DNA of 33,239 nt. Source: an uncultured Oscillospiraceae bacterium (GTDB taxonomy: Bacteria; Bacillota; Clostridia; Oscillospirales; Oscillospiraceae). This document shows, one piece after another, positions 7,800-14,700 of this stretch. The stretch covers positions 1 through 33,239 of the forward strand of contig CAKTXB010000002.1 of assembly GCA_934630555.1 (NCBI GenBank). The letters are read 5' to 3'. A program made the position numbers and the translations under genes. Position 1 is the first letter of the stretch, and every line of letters starts with the position of its first letter. The notes beneath the pieces were generated by a model. The model was not told the origin of the DNA and ran no database searches. It saw only the letters and a program-made list of their open reading frames with translations.

Positions 7800-7828
7800 A
7801 TTGTACGGCCTGCCCGGCGCAATGTCAA
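7800..7828 (-). promoter_or_regulatory. Promoter of mutY
   Basis: Minus strand TTGACA (7823-7828), 17-bp spacer, TACAAT (7800-7805). It lies just past the dinB stop, so mutY-Nudix can be transcribed independently of dinB. Confidence 0.72.
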
Positions 7829-7834
7829 ACGTCC

Positions 7835-9133
7835 TCACGCCTCGCCGTGCTTTTTGCGGTTTTCCGCTGCCGGGTCGGGTACGGGCTTTGTCACGCCTGT
7901 GCGCCGGTGCCTGGAAAGGCCGCCCGCCATGCTGCCCACCGGCCCGCCCAGAAACGTTGCCCGCTGAATGGCCTGCTCACCGAATTTATCACGGATGGCG
8001 TCCACCGCGCTGTCCAGCTTCTCCAGCCGGTCATAGCCCGCGCCGTCAAACAGACTGTACTGCCGCTGTCCGCCCTCCTGCAGACGCGTCACCTGCACGC
8101 CAAGCTGCCGCAGCGGCGTTTTGCCATCCCAAAGCGCGTCAAACAATTCGCACGCCACGTGATACAGCTCCGCCGTCACGTTCGTGGCCGTGCCCAGCTG
8201 GCGCTGGCGCGCGCTGTCCTCAAACTCCGTGCTGCGCAGCTGCACCGCCACGCAGGACCCTGCCTGCCCGTCGCGCCGCAGCCGCATCCCCACCGTTTCG
8301 CACAGCGACAGCAGCACCTGCTGCGCCATGCGCTGCGTCGTCACATCGCACGGTGTGGTGAACGAATTGCCATAGCCCTTATTTGCCTCCGCCTGCGCAC
8401 GCACCTGCGGCATCCCGCGGCCATTGGCATAGTGCCACAGTATCTCGCCCTGTTTGCCGAGTCTGCGGCGCAAAAACGATGGGTCTGCCTGCGCCAGCCG
8501 GCCGATCGTATCCAGCCCCATGGCCTGCAGCTTCCGCGTTGTGGCCCGGCCCACCATGAACAGCTCACCCACCGGCAGCGGCCAGAGCTTTTGCGGGATC
8601 TCCTCCGGAAACAGGGTGTGCACCTTGTCCGGCTTTTCAAAATCCCCCGCCATCTTGGCCAGCAGCTTGTTGGACGAAATACCGATGTTCACCGTGAAGC
8701 CAAGCTCCTGCCGGATGCGGTCTTTCAGCTGCTCCGCCGCCAGCACCGGCGGCCCATACAGCCGCGCCGTGCCCGTCATATCCATCCACGCTTCGTCAAT
8801 GGAAAACTGCTCCACCAGCGGCGAATATTCCCGCAGCAGCGTCATCAGGCTGCGCGATGCGGCAACATAAAGCTCGTAATCCGGCTCGGCAATGACCAGC
8901 CCCGGATATTTTTCCAGCGCCATTCCCAGCGGCTCGCCCGTGCGGATGCCAAACTTTTTTGCCGGGATGCTCTTGGCCAGAATGATGCTGTGCCGCGACG
9001 AGCGGTCGCCCGCAATGACCGCCGGGATCTCCCGCAGGTCGGGTCTGCGCCCCAGATGGCGCACGCGGTACGCCGCCGTCCACGACAAAAACGCACTGTT
9101 CACATCAATATGAAAAATCACCCGGTCTGCCAT
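7835..9133 (-). CDS. dinB: Y-family translesion DNA polymerase (DinB/Pol IV type)
   Basis: 432 aa. Start ATG at 9133 overlaps the stop of the upstream small gene by one base (TGATG). The palm motifs are present: HIDVNSAFLSW near residue 8 and SIDEAWMDMTG near 108 with the catalytic acids, then IGISSNKLLAKMAGDFEKPDK and the helix-hairpin-helix VGRATTRKLQAMGLDTIGRLA. The C-terminal little finger follows, and QYSLF near residue 375 is a good sliding-clamp-binding motif. It copies past damaged bases with low fidelity. Its promoter carries a LexA-like box, which fits SOS induction. Confidence 0.93.
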   Translation of the reverse strand: MADRVIFHIDVNSAFLSWTAAYRVRHLGRRPDLREIPAVIAGDRSSRHSIILAKSIPAKKFGIRTGEPLGMALEKYPGLVIAEPDYELYVAASRSLMTLLREYSPLVEQFSIDEAWMDMTGTARLYGPPVLAAEQLKDRIRQELGFTVNIGISSNKLLAKMAGDFEKPDKVHTLFPEEIPQKLWPLPVGELFMVGRATTRKLQAMGLDTIGRLAQADPSFLRRRLGKQGEILWHYANGRGMPQVRAQAEANKGYGNSFTTPCDVTTQRMAQQVLLSLCETVGMRLRRDGQAGSCVAVQLRSTEFEDSARQRQLGTATNVTAELYHVACELFDALWDGKTPLRQLGVQVTRLQEGGQRQYSLFDGAGYDRLEKLDSAVDAIRDKFGEQAIQRATFLGGPVGSMAGGLSRHRRTGVTKPVPDPAAENRKKHGEA

Positions 9134-9402
9134 CAGTAGATCTCCCGCAGCAGCGCCCACCGGTGCGTGTGGACGGTGTATTTCAGTTCATACAGCTTCT
9201 CCTGCCCGTCCAGCACCGCCCGGCAGAGAAAGAAAAACGCCTCAATGCCCACATAGCTGTGCTCCCGGCAGTCCACCACCTCGCGCACCTGCACCGTGCG
9301 CAGCGCGTGCGTACCGTCCTCAAAGCGAAAGCGCAGCGGCTGCATGGCGCCGTTTGCATCACAGCACGCGATCATCTGCACTGGCAAATTGTTCAGCCCC
9401 AT
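9133..9402 (-). CDS. Small hypothetical protein encoded directly upstream of dinB
   Basis: 89 aa from ATG at 9402, with GGGAGGCGG about 7 nt upstream; a start 18 nt earlier has no site. The sequence predicts an all-beta soluble domain (MQPLRFRFEDGTHALRTVQV, VGIEAFFFLCRAVLDGQEKLYELKYTV). No family recognised. Its stop overlaps the dinB start by one base, so translation of the two is coupled. The promoter with a LexA-like box just upstream implies co-induction with dinB in the DNA damage response. It might be a partner or regulator of the polymerase; that is inference. Confidence 0.78.
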   Translation of the reverse strand: MGLNNLPVQMIACCDANGAMQPLRFRFEDGTHALRTVQVREVVDCREHSYVGIEAFFFLCRAVLDGQEKLYELKYTVHTHRWALLREIY

Positions 9403-9424
9403 CCCGCTTCCGCCTCCCATTCTT

Positions 9425-9436
9425 GAATGTTTGTTC
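9425..9436. promoter_or_regulatory. Putative LexA (SOS) operator of the dinB operon
   Basis: GAAC-AAAC-ATTC on the minus strand, one mismatch from the Gram-positive LexA/DinR core GAAC-N4-GTTC. It starts one base downstream of the -10 box of the dinB promoter, an ideal position for repression. Confidence 0.55.
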
Positions 9437-9437
9437 T

Positions 9438-9466
9438 AGTATAAACCATGCTCGTCCGTTTTTCAA
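9438..9466 (-). promoter_or_regulatory. Promoter of the small ORF-dinB operon
   Basis: Minus strand TTGAAA (9461-9466), 17-bp spacer, TATACT (9438-9443). Confidence 0.75.
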
Positions 9467-9495
9467 CCTGCTTTTTGCAGATACCGGAATTTCCC

Positions 9496-9523
9496 TTGAC
9501 AGATGTGATACAATAACTATAAT
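9496..9523 (+). promoter_or_regulatory. Strong consensus promoter of smpB
   Basis: TTGACA (9496-9501), 16-bp spacer, TATAAT (9518-9523); both boxes are full consensus. Predicted transcription start is near 9530, so the in-frame TTG at 9529 cannot be the translation start. Confidence 0.85.
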
Positions 9524-9549
9524 TCAGATTGTATTCTGTGCCAAAGGAG

Positions 9550-10017
9550 GTGTGTGTCACGGCGTCCGAAGAAAAAAAGATCGTGGCCCGCAACCAGAAA
9601 GCGCGGCACGAGTATTTCATTGAAGATACCTACGAAGCCGGCATTGAGCTTTCCGGCACAGAGGTCAAATCCATCCGCGCCGGCACGCTCAGCCTCAAAG
9701 AGGCGTGGTGTCAGATCAAAAATGGCGAGGTGCTCATCCGTCAGATGCACATCGCGCCCTATGAGCAGGGCAACATTTTCAACAAAGACCCCCTGCGCCC
9801 GCGCAGGCTGCTGCTGCACCGGCGCGAGATCGCGCGGCTGTTTGGCCTTGTCAAGCAGGATGGCTACGCGCTCATTCCGCTCTCGGTCTATTTTAAGGGC
9901 TCGCTCGTCAAGGTCGAGCTGGCGCTGGCCAAGGGCAAAAAGCTCTATGACAAACGTGAGGACGCGGCCAAAAAAGACGCCAGGCGCCAGATCGACCGCG
10001 CCATGAAGCAACGATAA
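9550..10017 (+). CDS. smpB: SsrA-binding protein SmpB (start codon uncertain)
   Basis: About 152-155 aa. SmpB binds tmRNA and brings it to stalled ribosomes. The oligonucleotide-binding barrel is complete: [42 protein letters not shown], and the basic C-terminal tail [14 protein letters not shown] that enters the decoding site. The start is odd: AAAGGAGGT occupies 9543-9551, and the codons at normal spacing are GTC (9556) and ACG (9559), not standard starts. The only GTG nearby (9550) overlaps the Shine-Dalgarno itself. It lies upstream of a cyclophilin gene and ssrA, in the same orientation, so both parts of trans-translation are linked. Confidence 0.93.
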   Translation: MCVTASEEKKIVARNQKARHEYFIEDTYEAGIELSGTEVKSIRAGTLSLKEAWCQIKNGEVLIRQMHIAPYEQGNIFNKDPLRPRRLLLHRREIARLFGLVKQDGYALIPLSVYFKGSLVKVELALAKGKKLYDKREDAAKKDARRQIDRAMKQR

Positions 10018-10036
10018 AAACGAAGGAGTACACACA

Positions 10037-10573
10037 ATGGAAAATCCCATTATGACCCTCACCATGGAAAACGGCGGCAAGATCGTCGCCGAGCTCTATC
10101 CTGACAAAGCGCCGCAGTCCGTGCGCAATTTCATCTCCCTTGCTAACAAGGGCTTTTATGACGGTCTTATCTTCCACCGCGTCATTTCCGGCTTTATGAT
10201 CCAGGGCGGCTGCCCCAGCGGCACTGGCATGGGCGGCCCGGGCTACTGCATCAAGGGTGAGTTCAAGCTCAACGGCGTGAAAAATAACCTTTCGCACAAG
10301 CGCGGCGTTTTGTCCATGGCCCGTGCGCAGGCGGCCAACTCCGCCGGCAGTCAGTTCTTCATCATGCACGCCGACGGGGAGTTCCTCGACGGTCAGTACG
10401 CCGCCTTCGGCAAGGTGCTGGAGGGCCTGGATGTGGTCGATCAGATCGCCGCCGTCAAGACAAATGGTCAGGACCGTCCGCTCGATGAGCAGAAGATTGC
10501 CACCATCCGCGTTGATACGAAGGGTGCGGAATATCCCGAACCTGACAAGCTCCCCGACCCGTATCACCGCTGA
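10037..10573 (+). CDS. Peptidyl-prolyl cis-trans isomerase, cyclophilin type
   Basis: 178 aa, ATG with GAAGGAG 9 nt upstream, 19 bp after smpB. Cyclophilin core: FHRVISGFMIQGG near residue 52 (catalytic Arg in FHR), GSGMGGPGY-like loop (GTGMGGPGY), RGVLSMARA, NSAGSQFFIMHADGEFLDGQYAAFG split over 98-125. It catalyses proline isomerisation during folding. There is no signal peptide, so it acts in the cytosol. Its position between smpB and ssrA suggests co-transcription; no terminator with a T run separates it from ssrA, only a GC hairpin at 10592-10613. Confidence 0.94.
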   Translation: MENPIMTLTMENGGKIVAELYPDKAPQSVRNFISLANKGFYDGLIFHRVISGFMIQGGCPSGTGMGGPGYCIKGEFKLNGVKNNLSHKRGVLSMARAQAANSAGSQFFIMHADGEFLDGQYAAFGKVLEGLDVVDQIAAVKTNGQDRPLDEQKIATIRVDTKGAEYPEPDKLPDPYHR

Positions 10574-10591
10574 GTTTTCTTGTTTAAAGAT

Positions 10592-10613
10592 CCTGCGCGC
10601 TCCGGCGCGCAGG
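10592..10613 (+). other. GC hairpin just upstream of ssrA
   Basis: A 9-bp perfect stem CCTGCGCGC/GCGCGCAGG with loop TCCG, ending 8 bp before the tmRNA 5' end and without a T run. It may be a processing or weak termination structure rather than a true terminator. No separate consensus promoter for ssrA was found. Confidence 0.45.
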
Positions 10614-10621
10614 TCCGATAT

Positions 10622-10971
10622 GGGGCTGTACTGGTTTCGACGGGGGCAGTGCGGCAGGATAAGCGGGCGGAGGTGCCTGACCTCCTGAAACCGGGCAATT
10701 TTTCTAAAATTAACTGACAACAATACTGTTGCTCTGGCTGCCTGATTAGGCGCCCATCCTCCCCGGAAGGACCACGAGCCGGGCTAGGGTGTGATTTGAG
10801 TGGTGACCGTGCGGCGGGTAAGAGTTGCCCCGCCCATGCATGATGACTCTACCAAGCCGCGAAGGGTGTTTGTTCCCGCCGCGGTAAGGGAATGTAAATA
10901 ACAAACTGTGCCCGAAGAAAGTCCTGTCAAATTGTTTTCGGACAGGGGTTCGATTCCCCTCAGCTCCACCA
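10622..10971 (+). ncRNA. ssrA: Transfer-messenger RNA (tmRNA)
   Basis: 350 nt. The 5' end GGGGCTGTACTGGTTTCGAC and the 3' end GTTCGATTCCCCTCAGCTCC-ACCA pair as the tRNA-like domain; CCA is encoded. The tag frame opens at 10716 after TTAACT: codons GAC AAC AAT ACT GTT GCT CTG GCT GCC then TGA (10743-10745), giving the tag (A)DNNTVALAA, with the VALAA degradation end shared by Bacilli and many Clostridia. tmRNA rescues ribosomes stalled on broken mRNA and tags the product for proteolysis, together with SmpB encoded upstream. Downstream, its last 19 nt are duplicated at 11108-11126. Confidence 0.96.
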
Positions 10972-11017
10972 TACACAAGCGCCCACCCGTGCCCCGGGTG
11001 GGCGCTTGTGTATGGTG
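10967..11017. repeat. 23-bp perfect inverted repeat starting in the tmRNA CCA end
   Basis: Arms 10967-10989 and 10995-11017, loop 5 nt, perfectly complementary. The left arm includes the tmRNA 3' terminal bases CACCA, so the right arm carries TGGTG. No T run follows, so it is not a classical terminator, although the RNA stem would be extremely stable. Confidence 0.85.
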
Positions 11018-11037
11018 CTGCGCGAGATGAGGAGGAA

Positions 11038-11106
11038 TCGAACAGGGCGGCGGCGCGCACGCCGCAAAAAACAGTCCAGTGGACTGTTTTTTAGCCCGCG
11101 GACTCG
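11038..11106 (+). repeat. 69-bp core of the RNA-gene 3'-end-duplicating element (copy A, ssrA)
   Basis: Starts TCGAACAGG and ends GCGGACTCG. It contains a 6-bp hairpin GCGGCG-CGCA-CGCCGC and then a 27-nt palindrome with A6 at the left and T6 at the right, built as AAAAAACA-GT-CCAGTGG-AC-TGTTTTTT. Copy B at 26575-26643 (minus) is identical at 63 of 69 positions. The core abuts, one base apart, the duplicated 3' end of ssrA. Confidence 0.85.
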
Positions 11107-11107
11107 T

Positions 11108-11126
11108 ATTCCCCTCAGCTCCACCA
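11108..11126 (+). repeat. 19-bp duplicate of the ssrA 3' end (tRNA positions 58-76)
   Basis: Identical to 10953-10971, from A58 of the T loop through CCA. The distance between copies is 155 bp. This looks like an attachment-site type duplication. Confidence 0.9.
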
Positions 11127-11132
11127 AATTTT

Positions 11133-11170
11133 AAAGCTCCGCGATCCATTTGGATTGTGGGGCTTTCCTT
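11133..11170 (+). terminator. Probable original ssrA terminator, displaced by the inserted element
   Basis: A 15-bp stem including three G-U pairs (11133-11147 with 11152-11166, loop ATTT), followed by a T-rich but interrupted CCTTATAT. It directly follows the second copy of the ssrA 3' end, where the terminator would lie if the element were removed. Confidence 0.6.
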
Positions 11171-11213
11171 ATATACCAACGCTTTCCGCCGTTTTTCCAT
11201 TCTATCAGTTATT

Positions 11214-11348
11214 GTACATTATCACGAGTTCCAGCCCCATTTCGGCATCGACCTCCGTCGCGGCTTCGTCCTCGTAGACGCAGCCGCAAAGATCATCGCA
11301 AGAAATGTCAAGGAAATGCAAAACAAGCGGTACAAGCCGAAGATCTGA
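11214..11348 (+). pseudogene. Possible C-terminal gene remnant
   Basis: A plus-strand open stretch ending in TGA at 11346-11348 encodes HFGIDLRRGFVLVDAAAKII followed by a basic tail. It has plausible protein character (amphipathic helix, Lys/Arg end) but no start codon or ribosome site, and upstream it runs into the ssrA terminator hairpin. I do not recognise the family. It may be the end of a gene truncated by the events that shaped this accessory patch. Confidence 0.25.
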
Positions 11349-11405
11349 GTAGAATTATAAACATCCAAGCACAACAGAAAAACCATATAGAAAGGAACCT
11401 TCAAA

Positions 11406-11768
11406 ATGACCACCAACGATATGACCGCCATTCTGGCCCCCAAGGAAAATTTCTGCGGCAAGACCCGCAGCGAAGAAAAGTATCTCAGCTTCAGAACGCT
11501 CTGTGACCACGCCGAAGCCGTCGCCAAGGCCGTGCGCGGAGACTGCACAGCAGATGATCCTGATGCGCGCAAGCAGAACGCCTCTGTTTTTCTGGAAATC
11601 CCGAGCCGTGCAAGCATTCTGAACGAGTCCATCCGAAACCGCCTCGCCGAGATGCACAAGCTCGCCGACGCTGTTCGCTACGGCGCGAATTTCTATCGCG
11701 ACAAAGAGGATGCACACGGGGATGTTGTTTTCCTGACATTCACCGTCGCCAACGTCTGGCAGGAATAA
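11406..11768 (+). CDS. Hypothetical protein in the accessory patch
   Basis: 120 aa, ATG with AAAGGAA 9 nt upstream. The N-terminal half is polar (MTTNDMTAILAPKENFCGKT); a helical stretch RNRLAEMHKLADAVRYGANF follows, and the end is beta-like (DVVFLTFTVANVW). No signal peptide and no family recognised. A minus-strand reading frame also crosses this interval, but that reading is low-complexity hydrophobic sequence with no relation to the phage domains further on, whereas this one has a ribosome site and balanced composition. It lies immediately beside a truncated phage gene, so it may belong to the same mobile cargo. Confidence 0.6.
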   Translation: MTTNDMTAILAPKENFCGKTRSEEKYLSFRTLCDHAEAVAKAVRGDCTADDPDARKQNASVFLEIPSRASILNESIRNRLAEMHKLADAVRYGANFYRDKEDAHGDVVFLTFTVANVWQE

Positions 11769-11789
11769 AATTATGGAACTCCACTCTGC

Positions 11790-14700
11790 AGAACCCTGTG
11801 TTGTAAGCGGCCGCGTCGGCAGCGCGTCATAGCTGTAAGCCTTTCCGCCGTCCGCCTCATCCCGTGCCGCTTCCTCTTCCTCGCGCCGTCTTTCATCCTC
11901 GCGGGCGGTCTCCTCTTCGCGCCGGAGCATTTCCTCCCGGGCCGCCGCCTGATCTCGTTCATACGCCTGCGCGTGTTCCTTTGCCTCGCGCATCTTCGGC
12001 TTCATTTCAAAAACGGTAGCTTTAAACGCTTCCCATGCGTTGTCTTTGAAATACTGCGGATTGGAGCTGCGTGTTTCTGCCGTCAAGATCTCCGCTTTCG
12101 CGATTCTTCGGCTCACCGTTGAAAGCTGCATGATCTGCTGCCATGCCTCAGTTTTCTGTGCCGGAAACAGCTCCGGCGCTGCGATACGCATTTGCGAATA
12201 CAGCTCTCCCACTTCCACGCCGCCGCTTGGCACAATGTACAGGTCCTTCAGTGCCCTCGCTCGTACCTCCTGCTCGTTTGCAACTGCATTCGTCAGGTCT
12301 GTCTTTTGCTCCGCCGTCAAAGTGATCGCCGTCTGGCGTATTCTCTCCTGCACCGGGGCATATCGTTCTGCGAACTCCCGATTCATCCGCTTTGCTTCGG
12401 AATATACCCGCTCAAATGCGTGCTCTATTTTCTTCGTCCGCAGTCTGCCCGTGCGCAGATAGGTGTCGATCAGGTCGTCGATCTCCGGCTTGATCTTCCG
12501 TTCCAGCTCTGATCCTGCCGCGCTCATCGGATTAGCAAGCTCGCGCACGGACTTGTCGCGCAGCTGCTTCATATACTGCTTTCCGCGCCGCTCCAGCTCC
12601 CGCAGACGCTCGCCCTCTGCATCCACCTCGCGTGTCATCTGCCGCCATGCTTCCCGCTGCCGTTCCTCCTCACTCAGCACTGGCGCATCTGCGTCCGTCA
12701 GCTCCGGCGCTCGCTCCTGCGTTTCTGGAGAGAATTGAATATCCGCAGCCGACGCCCGGAACTGCGCCACCGTCGGCGCACTGCTGACCTGCGGCGTCTT
12801 CCCGCTCTGGAAATATTCCCGGATGTCCTGCAACACCTTGTTCGCGTGCGTTCCCCTCGGATACTCTGTGCTGGACACTGTGTTGCCGTTCGCGTCGTCG
12901 ATGTCCAAAATGACCTCTCCGCGCTCCTTGCTGATAAAGTCGCTGAGTGAATCCATCTGCGCCCGTGTCGGCATGACTGCAAGGTTGATCCCGCCGCTCT
13001 CCGGCGAAATGCGGATGTTGCCCTCCTGCATGAACTGCACCATGCCGCCCGTGTAGCTGCCGTCGCCCATCTCCCCGTCAAACGCGTCCGAAATATCTCG
13101 GTGATCGACCGATCTGTACCCTCCCGGACCGCCTTCATGCCGCCCGGAAAAGTCCAGCTTCGAGCCATCCAGCAGCACGTACCCGGTCTCGCTCCACTTA
13201 TACGTCTTGCCGAAATACGCAAGCGCCGTCTTGTCATTGTCCTTCGGACTTGCCGCAGAAGAATATTTTCCTTGACTTTTCCGTTCAGACGCGCGTATAC
13301 TGGTAGCAGAAGAGATCGCGTCGGCGGCATTTTTGCTGTCAACCCCAGCATTGAAAGTCTGGGGGGCGCTTTCTCTTCTTTTTTTCATGTAAAACGTGTA
13401 CACGAACTCTCCATCCTGCCGTTCCATAACATCAATGTTGAAGTCATATACGCCGTTTCTTGCCGGGAATTTTGCATCGGTATAGTTGATCGCGTTTACA
13501 AAATATCGCCAAGTTTCCGTTCCCCTGTGCCGTTCCGTGTCCTTATGTTCGTTTTTGCTTCCGTCATATACGGATTCGCTGGCAATTTCCCATATGTCGT
13601 CTGCGAGATTCAACGTCACAAGGCGTTCTGTTCTATTTCCCCGGCGGTTTCCAAACGCCATTTTCCCGGCAAACTTTTCTCCGTTTGCCTCGCCATCAAA
13701 CCGCGCTTTGATTTTCCGCTCCTTTCCGTTTTCCAGTACCGTCAAAGACAGCGGTTTTTCAGCCCATGCATCGTTGATAAGCCTGTACATATACGCCTGT
13801 TTTTCAACAGTCGTCATGTCGGCTGCAAAATTGCTTTTATACGTTTTCAGTCCATTTTCTCCATAGCCGACCATGGCGTATCTCTCCGGCGGCCCTCGCG
13901 TGGCCTCCGGGCTTTTCTTTGCCGGCTGCGTCTGGGCTTCTCCGGCTGCTTCCCGCACGGCGCTCTGGTAGCGGTCTGCCCTCGCCCCGACGCGGTTAAT
14001 ACCCGCGTAGGCATCGCACAGGATCTCTTCCAGATACGCGTCCATGTCCTCGCCATAGCAGCCCTCATAGGCTTCTTTGTACCGCTGCGCCAGCTGGTTC
14101 AGCTCTGTGGCCGTCACCTGCTTCCGAATGGCCGTGATAAGCCTGCCCTTCATGCCCGGGTCCTCCGCCAGCCGCAGGTGCATCGCCTCGTGCTCCGCCG
14201 TTTCCTGCAGGCCGTACTGCACGTCGCTTGCCTTGATCCAAACGCTTGTTCCCTGCGTAATGGCCTGCACCGTCACGGCCTTGCCGTTCTCGCTCGTCAC
14301 CCGCAGCGTGCCCGTCACAAAATGCACGTTCTCCGCTCCTGCTTCTTTCAGCGTCTGCTCCGCTCTCTGCAAAGCCGGATACTCCCGTGCAATGTTCTGC
14401 GGGATCTCCCACGCCGTCTTTGCGTCCGTTCCGGCCTGAATGCCAAGCTCTTTTGTGCTTACGGCTGCTCGCCCCGCAGCGCGGAGGCGATTTTCAAGGC
14501 CAACTCGTTCCTGGACGCTGAGCTCGCCCCTTTGTTTCTCCGCTGCGCTTCCTGTGCTTTTTTCCACGCGTCTATCCGGCTGACCGGGATCCACACCTGC
14601 ATCCCGTTTGCCGCCGTCATTTTGACTCTTGCTTCCATTTTGCTCCTTTCCGCTTTCATAAGCCTGCTGCAATACCGCCTGCGAGATCCCGCCCATCTGC

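Noticed and set aside
11355..11789. C-terminal extension of the minus-strand polyvalent ORF to a stop at 11355
   Set aside because: The reading is antisense to the 11406-11768 gene, which has a proper ribosome site; the extension loses phage-domain character after AYSYDALPT.
11773..11832. 20-codon ORF starting MELHSAEPCVVS right after the 11406-11768 gene
   Set aside because: Too short and without its own ribosome site; may be the start of a gene cut by the phage fragment, but no evidence for the family.
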